DNA of 64,000 nucleotides from Paractinoplanes durhamensis (lineage in GTDB: Bacteria > Actinomycetota > Actinomycetes > Mycobacteriales > Micromonosporaceae), in NCBI RefSeq assembly GCF_016862175.1, contig NZ_BOML01000002.1, positions 62,001-126,000 of the forward strand. The letters are read 5' to 3'. Both the position numbers and the translations under genes were made by a program. Numbering within the stretch: the stretch's first letter is position 1; each line of letters begins with the position of its first letter. The notes below the pieces were generated by a model, which was given only the letters and a program-made list of their open reading frames with translations, was not told the origin of the DNA and searched no databases. Below are positions 52,744 through 62,375 of this stretch, piece by piece.

Positions 52744-54204
52744 GTGGTGACCACCCGCCTGCCCAGCGCAGGTTTCTCGATCACGATTCGCATCGCCGTA
52801 ACCGCGGACGCCTCGTCCATCGGACGGCTCACCACCTGCGTCGGCGAGGCCGGCGCGATCGTGACGGCCCTGGACGTCGTCGACTCCGATCCCACCCGGG
52901 TGCTGGTCGACCTGACCTGCGACACCGCCGACTCCAGCCACGCCGACCAGGTGGTGAAGCAGCTGGAGGAGCAGGATGGGGTGGATGTCCGGAAAGTGTC
53001 GGACCGTACCTTCCTGCTCCACCTGGGCGGCAAGATCGAGGTGAACTCGAAGGTCGCGCTGCGCAACCGCGACGAGCTGTCCCGGGCGTACACCCCGGGC
53101 GTGGCGCGGGTCTGCATGGCGATCGCCGAGAACCCGGCCGACGCCCGCCGCCTGACCATCAAGCGCAACACGGTGGCCGTGGTCAGCGACGGCTCGGCCG
53201 TGCTCGGCCTCGGCAACATCGGCCCGGCCGCGGCCATGCCGGTGATGGAGGGCAAGGCCGCCCTGTTCAAGCGCTTCGGCGGGGTCGACGCCTGGCCGGT
53301 GGTGCTCGACACCCAGGACACCGACGAGATCGTGCGGATCGTGAAGGCGATCGCGCCGGCCTACGGCGGCATCAACCTGGAGGACATCGCGGCGCCGCGC
53401 TGCTTCGAGATCGAGGCGCGGCTGCGCGAGCAGCTGGACATCCCGGTCTTCCACGACGACCAGCACGGCACCGCGATCTGCGTGCTGGCCGCGCTGACCA
53501 ACGCGCTGCGGGTGGTCGGCAAGCGGCTGGAGGACGTGCGGGTGGTGGTCTCCGGGTCCGGCGCGGCCGGCACCGCGATCATGAAGCTGCTGCTGCGCCA
53601 GGGCGTCGGCGACATCATCGCCTCCGACCGCAAGGGCGCCCTCTACCGCGGCATGCCCGACCTGACGCCCACCTGGCAGTGGCTGGCCGACAACACCAAC
53701 AAGGACAACTTCTCCGGCGATCTGGCCGGCGCGATCGTGGGCGCCGACGTCTTCATCGGGGTCAGCGCGCCCAACCTGCTGACCGGCGCCGACATCGCGA
53801 AGATGGCCGACAAGTCGATCGTCTTCGCGCTGGCCAACCCCGACCCCGAGGTCGACCCGCGGGAGGCCCGTCAGCACGCGGCGGTGGTGGCGACCGGTCG
53901 TTCCGACCAGCCCAACCAGATCAACAACGTGCTGGCCTTCCCCGGCGTCTTCCGCGGCATGCTCGACGCGGCCGCCGAGGAGTTCACCGAGGAGATGGCG
54001 CTGGCCGCGGCCCGGGCGATCGCCGACGTGGTGGGCGACGACAAGCTCAACCCGACGGTCATCGTGCCGAGCGTCTTCGACCCGAAGGTCACGCCGGCGG
54101 TGGCGGCGGCGATCCGAGCGGTCGTCCGCGGCGGTCACGCGCCGCACAACGCCGCCGCCATCCCGAGTGCGGAATTGGACGAAGCCCCAGAAGAAACCTT
54201 TTAA
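52744..54204 (+). CDS. ACT-domain NAD(P)-dependent malic enzyme
   Basis: 486 residues from the GTG at 52744, with GGAGG seven bases upstream. An N-terminal ACT domain (about 12-85, [20 protein letters not shown]) suggests amino-acid control. The malic enzyme part has the Tyr of [33 protein letters not shown], the metal site in [12 protein letters not shown] and HDDQHGT, and the dinucleotide motif SGSGAAGTA. It decarboxylates malate to pyruvate and CO2. NAD versus NADP preference cannot be fixed. The stop is followed by two hairpins. Confidence 0.93.
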   Translation: MVTTRLPSAGFSITIRIAVTADASSIGRLTTCVGEAGAIVTALDVVDSDPTRVLVDLTCDTADSSHADQVVKQLEEQDGVDVRKVSDRTFLLHLGGKIEVNSKVALRNRDELSRAYTPGVARVCMAIAENPADARRLTIKRNTVAVVSDGSAVLGLGNIGPAAAMPVMEGKAALFKRFGGVDAWPVVLDTQDTDEIVRIVKAIAPAYGGINLEDIAAPRCFEIEARLREQLDIPVFHDDQHGTAICVLAALTNALRVVGKRLEDVRVVVSGSGAAGTAIMKLLLRQGVGDIIASDRKGALYRGMPDLTPTWQWLADNTNKDNFSGDLAGAIVGADVFIGVSAPNLLTGADIAKMADKSIVFALANPDPEVDPREARQHAAVVATGRSDQPNQINNVLAFPGVFRGMLDAAAEEFTEEMALAAARAIADVVGDDKLNPTVIVPSVFDPKVTPAVAAAIRAVVRGGHAPHNAAAIPSAELDEAPEETF

Positions 54205-54252
54205 CCCACAAACCCTATGAATACGGGGTTTGACCAACGAGAACCGCATCCA

Positions 54253-54285
54253 GGGACGGCCCAGGCGGTGGGCTGAGGCCGTCCC
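54253..54285. terminator. Hairpin after the malic enzyme gene
   Basis: GGGACGGCC (54253-54261) pairs perfectly with GGCCGTCCC (54277-54285). A weaker AAACCC/GGGTTT hairpin lies just before it (54210-54231). The pair sits between convergent genes. Confidence 0.65.
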
Positions 54286-54311
54286 CGGCTTCCGGCCCGG
54301 CCCCGGTGGTC
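54277..54311. repeat. 35-bp dispersed GC-rich element, copy B
   Basis: Matches copy A (48975-49009) at 31 of 35 positions. Its first nine bases are the right arm of the malic enzyme terminator, and it ends at the stop codon of the convergent phosphodiesterase gene. Confidence 0.45.
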
Positions 54312-55035
54312 AGGCTGGGCCTGCGGCCCAGCCGGTCAGCTCGCCCAAGCGGTCGGTGATCAGGCCGGCGGCTCCGGCGGCGGCCAGGGCGGGCCACTGG
54401 GCGATGTCGTTGGCGGTCCACGGCATCACCTCGATGCCGTGAGCGGCCAGCTCGGCGACCCGCTCCGGGGCGGCCAGCACGTCGGCGACCGGCGGGTTGC
54501 AGCAGACCACGCCCAGCTCGCGGGCCAGCTCGACGGCGTCGGCCGGGAAACTCATCCGGAGCAGGCCGCGGCGGACGTCCGGGGCGGCCGACCGGACGAG
54601 GCCGACCACCTCCGGGTCGAAGCTCTGCACGAGCGTGCGGGCCGGCAGACCGCGCTCGGCGACCAGCTCGACGATCGCCTTGACCTGGTCGAGGGTGGCC
54701 GGCGGCTTGATCTCCAGCAGGAGCGCCGGGCCGGGCTCGGCGAGCAGGTCGAGCGTCTCGGCCAGGGTCGGCACCCGCACTCCGGTGTAGGCCGGCGAGA
54801 ACCAGGCGCCGGCGTCGAGCGCGCGAACGTCGGCAGCGGCCGCGTCCCAGACGTGCCCGGTGCCGGACGTCGTGCGGTCGAGGGTGCGGTCGTGGATGAC
54901 CACCGGCACCCCGTCGGCGGTGGTGCGCACGTCGAACTCGACGTGGGTCGCGCCGGCCCGGACCGCCGCCGCGAACGCGGGCAGCGTGTTCTCCGGCGCC
55001 ACGGCCGAATAGCCGCGGTGGGCCACCCGGTGCAT
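54310..55035 (-). CDS. Glycerophosphodiester phosphodiesterase family protein
   Basis: 241 residues from the ATG at 55035, which overlaps the dapF stop (TGATG). GDPD-fold motifs: AHRGYSAVAPENTLPAF with the general-acid His and metal Glu, VEFDVRTTADGVPVVIHDRTL with metal Glu/Asp and the second His, and LLLEIKPP. The compact size is that of cytoplasmic bacterial GDPDs, which release glycerol 3-phosphate from deacylated phospholipids. It is third in an operon miaA-dapF-gdpD. Confidence 0.92.
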   Translation of the reverse strand: MHRVAHRGYSAVAPENTLPAFAAAVRAGATHVEFDVRTTADGVPVVIHDRTLDRTTSGTGHVWDAAAADVRALDAGAWFSPAYTGVRVPTLAETLDLLAEPGPALLLEIKPPATLDQVKAIVELVAERGLPARTLVQSFDPEVVGLVRSAAPDVRRGLLRMSFPADAVELARELGVVCCNPPVADVLAAPERVAELAAHGIEVMPWTANDIAQWPALAAAGAAGLITDRLGELTGWAAGPA

Positions 55036-55868
55036 CAGGCGAGGGTCTCGCCGTCGGCGACCAGCACCGCCGGGCCGGCCAGCCACCAGCGGTCCTCGGC
55101 GTCGTGGGTCACGGTCAACCGGCCGCCGGGCAGGTCGACGGCGACCACCCCGGTGTCCAGGCCGGCCTCGCGCAGCGCCACCGCGCCGACCGCGAGCGCG
55201 CCCGAGCCGCAGGACAGCGTCTCGCCGGAGCCGCGCTCGTGGACGCGCATCGCCACGTGCAGGTCGGCGCCGTCGACCGGCGGGCCGGGCACCACGAACT
55301 CGACGTTCACCCCGGCGGTGAACAGGCCGCGGTCGAAGCCGGGCTCGACGGTGAGATCCAGCGACGGCAGTTCGACGCCGTCGTGCAGGACGCAGACCAG
55401 GTGCGGGTTGCCGCAGTCGACGGCCATGCCCGGGAACGTCAGGGCGCCGACCGTCGCGGTGCCGGCCGCGTACACCCGAGGGCTTCGCATGTGCACCCGG
55501 ATGGAGTCGCCCTCGAGGACCGCGACCACCACACCGGATCGCGTCGCGATCGGCAGGCCCGCCGGGCCGGGCTCGGCGAGACCGCGGGTGACCAGGTAGC
55601 GGGTGAAGACCCGGACGCCGTTGCCGCACATCTCGGCGATCGTCCCGTCGGCGTTGCGGTAATCCATGAACCACTCGGCGTCGGCGGCCCAGGCCGCAGC
55701 GTCCGGATCCTTGGCGGCGCGCACCACCCGCAGCACGCCGTCGCCGCCGATCCCGAACCGCCGGTCGCACAGCGCGGCGACCTGCGCCGGGGTCAGCGTG
55801 CGAGCGCCGTCCGGGTCGGCGATGATGACGAAGTCGTTGCCGGTTCCGTGGCCCTTGGTAAACAGCAC
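55035..55868 (-). CDS. dapF: Diaminopimelate epimerase
   Basis: 277 residues from the GTG at 55868 (VLFTKGHGTGNDFV is the usual DapF start); a TTG at 55886 inside miaA is less likely. Catalytic Cys pair: the first in NADGTIAEMCGNGVR, the second in ETLSCGSGALAV. It interconverts LL- and meso-diaminopimelate for lysine and peptidoglycan; Micromonosporaceae cell walls contain meso- or hydroxy-DAP. The gap to the miaA stop is 7 bases. Two mirror-image DapF lobes are evident (about 1-130 and 150-277). Confidence 0.95.
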   Translation of the reverse strand: MLFTKGHGTGNDFVIIADPDGARTLTPAQVAALCDRRFGIGGDGVLRVVRAAKDPDAAAWAADAEWFMDYRNADGTIAEMCGNGVRVFTRYLVTRGLAEPGPAGLPIATRSGVVVAVLEGDSIRVHMRSPRVYAAGTATVGALTFPGMAVDCGNPHLVCVLHDGVELPSLDLTVEPGFDRGLFTAGVNVEFVVPGPPVDGADLHVAMRVHERGSGETLSCGSGALAVGAVALREAGLDTGVVAVDLPGGRLTVTHDAEDRWWLAGPAVLVADGETLA

Positions 55869-55875
55869 GGGGCAA

Positions 55876-56862
55876 TCATCGCGCAAGCGCCAGCGCGTCC
55901 GCCACGAGGTTGTCCGCGGCCCCGTCCAGCCAGTGGATCGCCGGGTCGCGCTTGAACCAGGACCGCTGCCGGCGCACGAACCGCCGGGTGCCCTGGACCG
56001 TGTCCGCCTTCGCCTGCTCGGCCGGCACCTCGCCGTCGAGCTGGGCGAGCGCCTGCTGGTAGCCGAGCGCCTTGGACGCGGTCCGCCCGTCCCGCAGCCC
56101 CAGCGGAATCAACGCGCGCACCTCGTCGAGCAGGCCGGCCGCCCACATCAGGTCCACCCGCAGGGCGATCCGCTCGTCCAGCTCGCCGGTCTCCCGGTCG
56201 ACGCCGATCTGCAGCGACTCGTAGTGCGGGGTGGGCTGCGGCAGGCTGGCGGTGAACGGCCGGCCGGTCAGCTCGATCACCTCGAGGGCCCGGACGATCC
56301 GCCGCCCGTTCGAGGGAAGGATCTTCTCCGCGGCCGGCGGATCCCACTCCCGGAGCCGCTCGAACAGCGGCTGCGGGCCGGCCAGCGCGAGCTCCTCCTC
56401 CAGCCGGGACCGGATCGCCGGGTCGGTGCCGGGGAACTCGAACTCCTCCAGGACCGCCCGCACATACAGCCCCGAGCCGCCGACCAGCAGCGGAACCCGG
56501 CCGCGGGCCAGGATGTCGTCGATCGCCCGGCGGGCCAGCGCCTGATACTCGGCGACCGCGGCCGGCACCGTCACGTCCCAGATGTCGAGCAGATGGTGCG
56601 GCACGCCGTCCCGCTCGGCCACGGTCAATTTGGCCGTGCCCAGGTCCATCCCCCGATAGAGCTGCATCGAGTCGGCGTTCACCACCTCACCACCCAGCGC
56701 GTGGGCGAGAGCAATGCTCAGGGCGGATTTTCCCGCGGCGGTCGGTCCCACGACGGTGATCACGCGCGGAACCACTCTTGACGGCACGGAGCAACGGTAG
56801 GACAAGGTTTGGCCACGGTCATCGGCGGGCGCTTCCCCACAACCGGGTTGGACCTGTGACAA
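55876..56862 (-). CDS. miaA: tRNA dimethylallyltransferase
   Basis: Up to 328 residues. Walker A-like VVGPTAAGKSALSIALA, then VNADSMQLYRGMDLGTAK, HHLLDIWD, LLVGGSGLYVRA and the RRIVRALEV core. MiaA adds dimethylallyl to A37 of tRNAs reading UNN codons; MiaB at 60867-62354 then methylthiolates it, so both steps lie in this window. The 5' end is uncertain: the TTG at 56862 lacks a ribosome site, and GTG 56787 or GTG 56763 are closer to the usual start. It is first in the miaA-dapF-gdpD operon. Confidence 0.95.
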   Translation of the reverse strand: MSQVQPGCGEAPADDRGQTLSYRCSVPSRVVPRVITVVGPTAAGKSALSIALAHALGGEVVNADSMQLYRGMDLGTAKLTVAERDGVPHHLLDIWDVTVPAAVAEYQALARRAIDDILARGRVPLLVGGSGLYVRAVLEEFEFPGTDPAIRSRLEEELALAGPQPLFERLREWDPPAAEKILPSNGRRIVRALEVIELTGRPFTASLPQPTPHYESLQIGVDRETGELDERIALRVDLMWAAGLLDEVRALIPLGLRDGRTASKALGYQQALAQLDGEVPAEQAKADTVQGTRRFVRRQRSWFKRDPAIHWLDGAADNLVADALALAR

Positions 56863-56967
56863 TGCGCGAGAAAGAATGCCGATGAGAAGCTTTGGCGTTC
56901 AACTGCGCTATGGCGGCGGTTGCCCCCAATTCACCGGGGGCGGACACCGGGAGACTGAGGACGGGTT

Positions 56968-58176
56968 ATGAACGACTGGACGGCCTTCGGGCGCGTGGAT
57001 GCCGACGGCACCGTGTACGTGAAGACCGCGGAGGGCGACCGCGTGGTCGGCTCCTGGCAGGCGGGCACGCCCGAGGAGGGCCTGGCCCACTTCGCCCGGC
57101 GCTTCGCCGACCTGGTCACCGAGGTCGACCTGGTCGAAGCCCGCCTCAAGTCCGGCGCGGCCGACGCGTCACATTCACTCGCCAGCGTGAAACGCCTGCG
57201 CACCGAGCTGGCCGAGGCGCACGTGGTGGGCGACATCGACGGGCTCACCGCCCGGCTCGAGCGCCTGGCCGGCGTCGCCGACGAGAAGGCCGGCGAGGCG
57301 CGGGCCGCCCGCGAGGTCGCCCGCACCGAGGCCCTGGCCCGCAAGACCACCCTGGTCGAGGAGGCGGAGGCGATCGCCGCCGACGCCACCGGCTGGAAGA
57401 CGGCGGGCGACCGCCTCAAGGAAATCCTCGACGAGTGGAAGACGATCCGCGGCGTCGACAAGAAGACCGACGGCGAGCTGTGGAAGCGTTTCGCCGCCGC
57501 CCGGGACGGCTTCACCCGCCGCCGCGGCGCCCACTTCGCCACCCTCGACGGCCAGCGCAAGCAGGCTCAGGGCGCGAAGGAGGACCTGGTCAAGGAGGCC
57601 GAGGGCCTGGCCGAGTCGACCGAGTGGTCGACCGCCGCCAACCGGCTCAAGGAGCTCATGACCGAGTGGAAGGCCGCGCCGCGCGCCGCCAAGGAGGCCG
57701 AGCAGCGCCTCTGGGAGCGATTCCGGGCCGCGCAGGACGCCTTCTTCACCCGCCGCAGCGAGGTCTTCTCCGCCCGCGACGCGGAGTACAAGGGCAACCT
57801 CGACAAGAAGCAGGCCATCCTCACCGAGATCGAGGCCGTCGACGTCGACGCCGACCCGCGCGCCGCGCAGAACAAGCTGCGCGACGCCCAGGCCGCATGG
57901 CACGACGCCGGCCGGGTGCCGCGCGAGGCCTCGGCCTCGCTGGACCGTCGCTGGCGGGCCGCCGAGGAGCGGATCCGGGTCGCGATGGACTCGGCGTGGC
58001 GCAAGACCACCCCGCAGGACAACCCGCTGCTGCAGCAGATGCGCGAGCAGGTCGCCGAGGCCGAGCAGCGTCTCGCCCGGGCCCAGGCGGCCGGCGACAA
58101 CCGCCGCATCAAGGAGGCCGAGCAGGCGCTGTCCTCCAAGAAGCAGTTCCTCGCCCTCGCCGAAGCGGCCGGCTGA
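56968..58176 (+). CDS. DUF349 domain protein
   Basis: 402 residues, almost wholly alpha-helical and charged. After a small N-terminal beta domain (1-60, WTAFGRVDADGTVYVKTAEGD) come at least three DUF349 repeats of about 70 residues, each with W-K-x-x-x-x-W/R-F patterns (LDEWKTIRGVDKKTDGELWK, MTEWKAAPRAAKEAEQRLWE, AQAAWHDAGRVPREASASLD). Long helices suggest coiled coils. Proteins of this type sit between miaA and miaB in many actinobacteria; the function is unknown. ATG at 56968 with GAGG about eight bases upstream. Confidence 0.88.
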   Translation: MNDWTAFGRVDADGTVYVKTAEGDRVVGSWQAGTPEEGLAHFARRFADLVTEVDLVEARLKSGAADASHSLASVKRLRTELAEAHVVGDIDGLTARLERLAGVADEKAGEARAAREVARTEALARKTTLVEEAEAIAADATGWKTAGDRLKEILDEWKTIRGVDKKTDGELWKRFAAARDGFTRRRGAHFATLDGQRKQAQGAKEDLVKEAEGLAESTEWSTAANRLKELMTEWKAAPRAAKEAEQRLWERFRAAQDAFFTRRSEVFSARDAEYKGNLDKKQAILTEIEAVDVDADPRAAQNKLRDAQAAWHDAGRVPREASASLDRRWRAAEERIRVAMDSAWRKTTPQDNPLLQQMREQVAEAEQRLARAQAAGDNRRIKEAEQALSSKKQFLALAEAAG

Positions 58177-58184
58177 CCCCAGCT

Positions 58185-59126
58185 TCAGGTGGCCAAGTCG
58201 GCCAGCTCGGCCGGTGACGCGTTGCCGCCGGTGCACACGACCGCGATGGTGCGGCCCGCGAAGCGGTCCGGGTCGGTCAGGACGGCCGCGAGAGCGGCCG
58301 CGCCCGCACCCTCGGCCAGGGTGTGCGCGTCACGGGCCAGCACCCGCTGCGCCGCGGCGATCTGGTCGTCGGTCACCAGCCGGAAGTCGGCGAGATCCCG
58401 CAGGTGGTGCTGCGGCAGGGCGAACGCCCGGCCGGTCGCCAAGCCCTCGACGCGGGTGCGATTGGGGCGGGTCACCAGGGTTTTTTCGCGCCATGCGTCA
58501 TGCGCGGCCGGGGACGCCGCCGACTGGACGCCGATGACTGCGCACCCGGGCGCCAGCACGGCCGCCACCACGGTGGCGGCCGCCGCGCCGGAGCCGCTGC
58601 CGATCGGCACCACGATCGCGTCCAGATCCGGCCGGGCCTCCAGGATCTCCTGGTAGACGGTGCCGACACCGGCCAGCAACTCCGGGGTGTCGCCCGGGCT
58701 GACCAGGCGGGCGCCGGTCTGCTCGGCCAGCTTCACCGCGTGCGCCTCGGCGGCGGCCAGATCGTCGCCGGTCAGCACCACCTCCGCGCCCCACGCCTCG
58801 ATCGCGGCGACCTTGCCCGGGTTGGCGGCCGCCGGCATCACGACCGTGCAGGGTGCGCCGAAGACGCGGCTCGCGTAGGCCATCGACTGGGCGTGGTTGC
58901 CGGTCGAATAGGTGACCGTGCCGCGCTGCGGATCGGGCAGCGACGCCAGCAGGGTGAGACCGCCGCGCACCTTGAACGCACCGACCGGCTGGGTGTTCTC
59001 GTGCTTGACCAGGACCGTCGCGCCGGCCCGCCGGTCCAGCACCGGGTAGGACCACATCGGGGTGGGCGGCAGGTAGCGACGGACGACCTCGCGGGCCGCT
59101 TCGACGGCGGCGTAGCTGAACTCCAT
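58185..59126 (-). CDS. Threonine/serine dehydratase (PLP-dependent)
   Basis: 313 residues from the ATG at 59126. The PLP Lys is in PVGAFKVRGGL, the substrate Asn loop is STGNHAQSMAY, and the phosphate-binding glycine loop is GSGSGAAAATVVA. No C-terminal ACT-like regulatory domain is present, so this is the short catabolic type (TdcB/serine racemase-like), which deaminates threonine to 2-oxobutyrate or serine to pyruvate. A racemase side activity is possible. It is convergent with the DUF349 gene, 8 bases apart. Confidence 0.9.
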   Translation of the reverse strand: MEFSYAAVEAAREVVRRYLPPTPMWSYPVLDRRAGATVLVKHENTQPVGAFKVRGGLTLLASLPDPQRGTVTYSTGNHAQSMAYASRVFGAPCTVVMPAAANPGKVAAIEAWGAEVVLTGDDLAAAEAHAVKLAEQTGARLVSPGDTPELLAGVGTVYQEILEARPDLDAIVVPIGSGSGAAAATVVAAVLAPGCAVIGVQSAASPAAHDAWREKTLVTRPNRTRVEGLATGRAFALPQHHLRDLADFRLVTDDQIAAAQRVLARDAHTLAEGAGAAALAAVLTDPDRFAGRTIAVVCTGGNASPAELADLAT

Positions 59127-59246
59127 CCGTCGATCATTGGCCCATGCCGGCCATCGGTCCAACGCCCATTCCCGCGGCGGCGGCCGGCTCGGCCACGGCG
59201 TACCCATCAATTGATCTTGGGGTTTCGAAGGCCGGGGGCCGGGTGG

Positions 59247-60668
59247 CTATGCCGTCACCAGGCTGAGGGCGCCGATCGTCTTGGACTTCTTGGCCCGGTA
59301 CATGGCCAGGTCGGCGCGGGTCAGCAGGTCGTCGGTGCTGTCCCCGGGCAGGGCGTGCGCGACACCCACGCTGACCCCGATCCGGACCTGCTCGCCCGCC
59401 GCCACCAGCTCGCGGGCGGCCAGGGCGCGGATGCGCTCGGACATCGCCTCGACCGCACCCGGGCCGCGGCAGATGACCACGAACTCGTCGCCGCCGAACC
59501 GGCTCACCAGGTCGCTCCCGCGCAGCCCGGCCCGCAGGTGCTCGGCCACCGCGATCAGCAGGTCGTCGCCGGCCGCGTGCCCGAGCCGATCGTTGACCGG
59601 CTTGAAGCCGTCCAGGTCGCAGAAGAGCACCGCCAGATCGAGGTCGCCGGTGCGCAGCTCCTGATCGATGCGGTCGACGCAGGCCGCCCGGTTCGGCAGG
59701 CCGGTCAACGGGTCCGAGGTGGCCAGCCGGTGCAGCGCCTGCTCGGCCTGGCGGCGGGCCGCCGACAGCCGGGCGATCCGCACCATGACCAGCGGGATCA
59801 GGCCAGCCGAGGAGAGCGCGATCAGCACGCCGTCGGTGGGCAGACCGATGATCGCCCGGCCGCCGCCGACCAGCGGAGCGAGGGCCAGCATGAAGCCGAG
59901 GAAGGTCAGCCGGCCGGTGCTCAGGTCGTCGACCGGCTTCGGGCCGCGGGTGGTCACCTCGGACACCGCCGGATGCAGCGCGGCGCAGCCCAGCGCGGCG
60001 TAGGCGGCCAGGTAGACCATGTTGGTCCAGTCGGCGCGCAGGCCGTTCGGGTCCAGCGCGATCGCGCCGGAGACGCTGCCCACCAGGCTGATCGCGATGC
60101 CCAGGGTGAGCAGGCGGACCGGCGCCAGCCGGCGGTCGGCGACCGCGGTGATCCGGATCATCGCGCCTAGCGACCCGGCCATCATGAACACGTTCAGGAA
60201 CGTGCCGATCTGCTGGCTTGCCGGAATGTCGTGGGCGGTCATCGCGGGCAGCATGACGGTGTCCCAGAGCAGGCCGGAGAGCGCCACCGCGGTGATCACC
60301 GAGTCGATGATGCCGCCGGTGTCGCCCCGGCCGCGCTGCACGATCACCACCAGCGCCGCGGCCAGCGTGCCCACCCCGCCGAGGGTCATGAACACGTCCG
60401 CGAAGCTGCCGTCACCGCTGGTCCGGCCGCCCCAGGTGACCAGCCACAGCCAGATCAGATTGCCGACGGTGTAGGAGACCATTCCGGCCAGCAGCGCCCA
60501 CCAGGCCTGCCGGGCACCTCGCGGCGCTCGGCGCAGCGCCGCCACCAGGGGCGGCAGGACGCTGAGGGTCACCAACAGGAACGGCCAGCCCCGCAGGTCG
60601 TAGGGCCACACCAGGTAGGTCGCCACGATGGCACCGGTGAGGGCGGCGTAGCCGCGCAGGAGAGGCAC
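59247..60668 (-). CDS. Membrane-bound GGDEF diguanylate cyclase
   Basis: 473 residues. About nine hydrophobic segments fill residues 5-300, then a short linker and a GGDEF domain (about 310-470). The active site is canonical (RFGGDEFVV), with DPLTGLPNRAA before it. An RxxD inhibitory site (RGSD) stands five residues upstream, so c-di-GMP feedback is expected. No EAL domain is present. A truncated copy of the C-terminus of a related cyclase lies just upstream (60707-60792). The GTG at 60668 has no strong ribosome-binding site. In actinomycetes c-di-GMP governs development. Confidence 0.93.
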   Translation of the reverse strand: MPLLRGYAALTGAIVATYLVWPYDLRGWPFLLVTLSVLPPLVAALRRAPRGARQAWWALLAGMVSYTVGNLIWLWLVTWGGRTSGDGSFADVFMTLGGVGTLAAALVVIVQRGRGDTGGIIDSVITAVALSGLLWDTVMLPAMTAHDIPASQQIGTFLNVFMMAGSLGAMIRITAVADRRLAPVRLLTLGIAISLVGSVSGAIALDPNGLRADWTNMVYLAAYAALGCAALHPAVSEVTTRGPKPVDDLSTGRLTFLGFMLALAPLVGGGRAIIGLPTDGVLIALSSAGLIPLVMVRIARLSAARRQAEQALHRLATSDPLTGLPNRAACVDRIDQELRTGDLDLAVLFCDLDGFKPVNDRLGHAAGDDLLIAVAEHLRAGLRGSDLVSRFGGDEFVVICRGPGAVEAMSERIRALAARELVAAGEQVRIGVSVGVAHALPGDSTDDLLTRADLAMYRAKKSKTIGALSLVTA

Positions 60669-60706
60669 GGGCCGGCCAATCGGCCGCCCTGCACCCGAAC
60701 TGAGAC

Positions 60707-60792
60707 TTACGCGGCGACCCGCTTCGACCGCTTGGCCTGGTACATCGCCAGTTCGGCGCGGGTCAGCAGGTCGTCAGTGGTGTCGCCGGGCT
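60707..60792 (-). pseudogene. C-terminal remnant of a second GGDEF protein
   Basis: A minus-strand frame ending in TAA (60709-60707) reads PGDTTDDLLTRAELAMYQAK then RSKRVAA. It is a close relative of the last part of the intact cyclase (PGDSTDDLLTRADLAMYRAK). Nothing before it is cyclase-like: the frame begins next to the 14-base repeat array at 60795. It is what is left of a tandem cyclase gene after deletion. Confidence 0.85.
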
Positions 60793-60794
60793 TA

Positions 60795-60875
60795 TCTCAC
60801 AGGGCCCGTCTCACAGGGCCCGTCTCACAGGGCCCGTCTCACAGGGCCCGTCTCACAGGGCCCGTCTCACAGGGC
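60795..60875. repeat. 14-bp tandem array carrying copies of the miaB stop
   Basis: TCTCACAGGGCCCG is repeated five times without any change (60795-60864), plus an 11-base partial sixth copy that forms the end of miaB. Each unit contains TCA, the miaB stop on the minus strand, and the palindrome GGGCCC. Perfect identity means a recent or actively changing array. Confidence 0.95.
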
Positions 60876-62354
60876 ACAGCCGCCGGTGGTCGCCGGCAGC
60901 GGGGCCGGGACACCGATCGTGGGCAGGCCCAGCGAGACGCCCTTGAGCTTCGGGGTGCGGCCGGCCTCGAACGCGTCGCCGGCCCGGGTCCGCCGGTACG
61001 ACAACGGCTCGCCGTCGGCGTTGAGGTGGTGCGGCGCCGCGTAGGTGATCACCGTCTCGACGATGTCGCCCGGGCGGGGCGCGAGATCGCCGGTGGCGAA
61101 GTGGACCAGCCGCCCGTCGCGGGCCCGGCCGCTCATCCGGCCGGTGCGCTCGTCCTTGCGGCCCTCGCCGACCGCGACCAGCACCTCGACCTTCGTGCCG
61201 ACCAGCTTTTTGTTCTCCGCCCAGGTGATCTCTTCGAGGAGGGCGATGAGCCGGTTGTAGCGGTCCTGGACGACCGCCTTCGGCACCTGCTCCTCCATCG
61301 TCGCGGCCGGGGTGCCGGGACGCTTCGAATATTGAAAAGTGAAAGCACTGGAGAACCGGGCCCGGCGGACCACCTCGAGGGTCTGCTCGAAGTCCTCCTC
61401 GGTCTCGCCGGGGAAGCCGACGATGATGTCGGTGGTGATCGCGGCGTCCGGCATCGCGGCCCGGACCTTCTCGATGATGCCCAGGTATTTCTCCTGGCGG
61501 TAGCTGCGGCGCATGGCCTTGAGCATCCGGTCGGAGCCGGACTGCAGCGGCATGTGCAGCGAGTGGCAGACGTTCGGCGTCTCGGCCATCGCGGCGATCA
61601 CGTCGTCGGTGAAGTCCTTCGGGTGCGGGCTGGTGAAGCGGACCCGCTCCAGGCCCTCGACCTCGCCGGTGGCGCGCAGCAGCTTGCCGAAGGCGAGCCG
61701 GTCGCCGAACTCGGCGCCGTAGGAATTGACGTTCTGCCCGAGCAGGGTGACCTCGAGGACACCCTCCTTGGTCAGGGCCTCGACCTCGGCCAGGATCTCG
61801 CCGGGGCGACGGTCCTTCTCCTTGCCGCGCAGCGACGGCACGATGCAGAAGGTGCAGGTGTTGTTGCAGCCCACCGAGATCGACACCCAGCCGGCGTAGG
61901 TCGACTCACGCTTGGTCGGCAGGGTCGACGGGAACACCTCGAGCGACTCGAGGATCTCGACCTCGGCCTCCTCGTTGTGCCGGGCCCGTTCGAGCAGCGC
62001 CGGCAGCGAGCCGATGTTGTGGGTGCCGAAGACGACGTCGACCCAGGGCGCCTTCTTGACGATGTCGCCGCGGTCCTTCTGCGCCAGGCAGCCGCCCACG
62101 GCGATCTGCATGCCGGGGTGCTTGAGCTTGGTGGGGCGCAGGTGGCCCAGGTTGCCGTAGAGGCGGTTGTCGGCATTTTCCCGAACCGCGCAGGTATTGA
62201 AGACCACGACGTCGGCCGCGTCGGGGTTCGCGGCGCGCACGTAGCCCGCATCCTCCATCAGCCCGGAGATGCGCTCGCTGTCGTGCACGTTCATCTGGCA
62301 GCCGTAGGTGCGCACGTCGTACGTACGCTGGGTGCCTTGGATTTCGGTAGTCAT
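60867..62354 (-). CDS. miaB: tRNA-2-methylthio-N6-dimethylallyladenosine synthase
   Basis: 495 residues. N-terminal UPF0004 domain with three cluster Cys ([22 protein letters not shown]). The radical-SAM domain has the CxxxCxxC in [12 protein letters not shown]. The TRAM domain is at about 375-445. A C-terminal tail of about 50 residues is typical for actinobacteria. It adds methylthio to i6A37 made by MiaA. The ATG at 62354 follows the hypothetical gene by 21 bases. The 3' end lies in the 14-base tandem array. Confidence 0.96.
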   Translation of the reverse strand: MTTEIQGTQRTYDVRTYGCQMNVHDSERISGLMEDAGYVRAANPDAADVVVFNTCAVRENADNRLYGNLGHLRPTKLKHPGMQIAVGGCLAQKDRGDIVKKAPWVDVVFGTHNIGSLPALLERARHNEEAEVEILESLEVFPSTLPTKRESTYAGWVSISVGCNNTCTFCIVPSLRGKEKDRRPGEILAEVEALTKEGVLEVTLLGQNVNSYGAEFGDRLAFGKLLRATGEVEGLERVRFTSPHPKDFTDDVIAAMAETPNVCHSLHMPLQSGSDRMLKAMRRSYRQEKYLGIIEKVRAAMPDAAITTDIIVGFPGETEEDFEQTLEVVRRARFSSAFTFQYSKRPGTPAATMEEQVPKAVVQDRYNRLIALLEEITWAENKKLVGTKVEVLVAVGEGRKDERTGRMSGRARDGRLVHFATGDLAPRPGDIVETVITYAAPHHLNADGEPLSYRRTRAGDAFEAGRTPKLKGVSLGLPTIGVPAPLPATTGGCAL

Positions 62355-62375
62355 GGCAATTGACCAGGGTACTGC

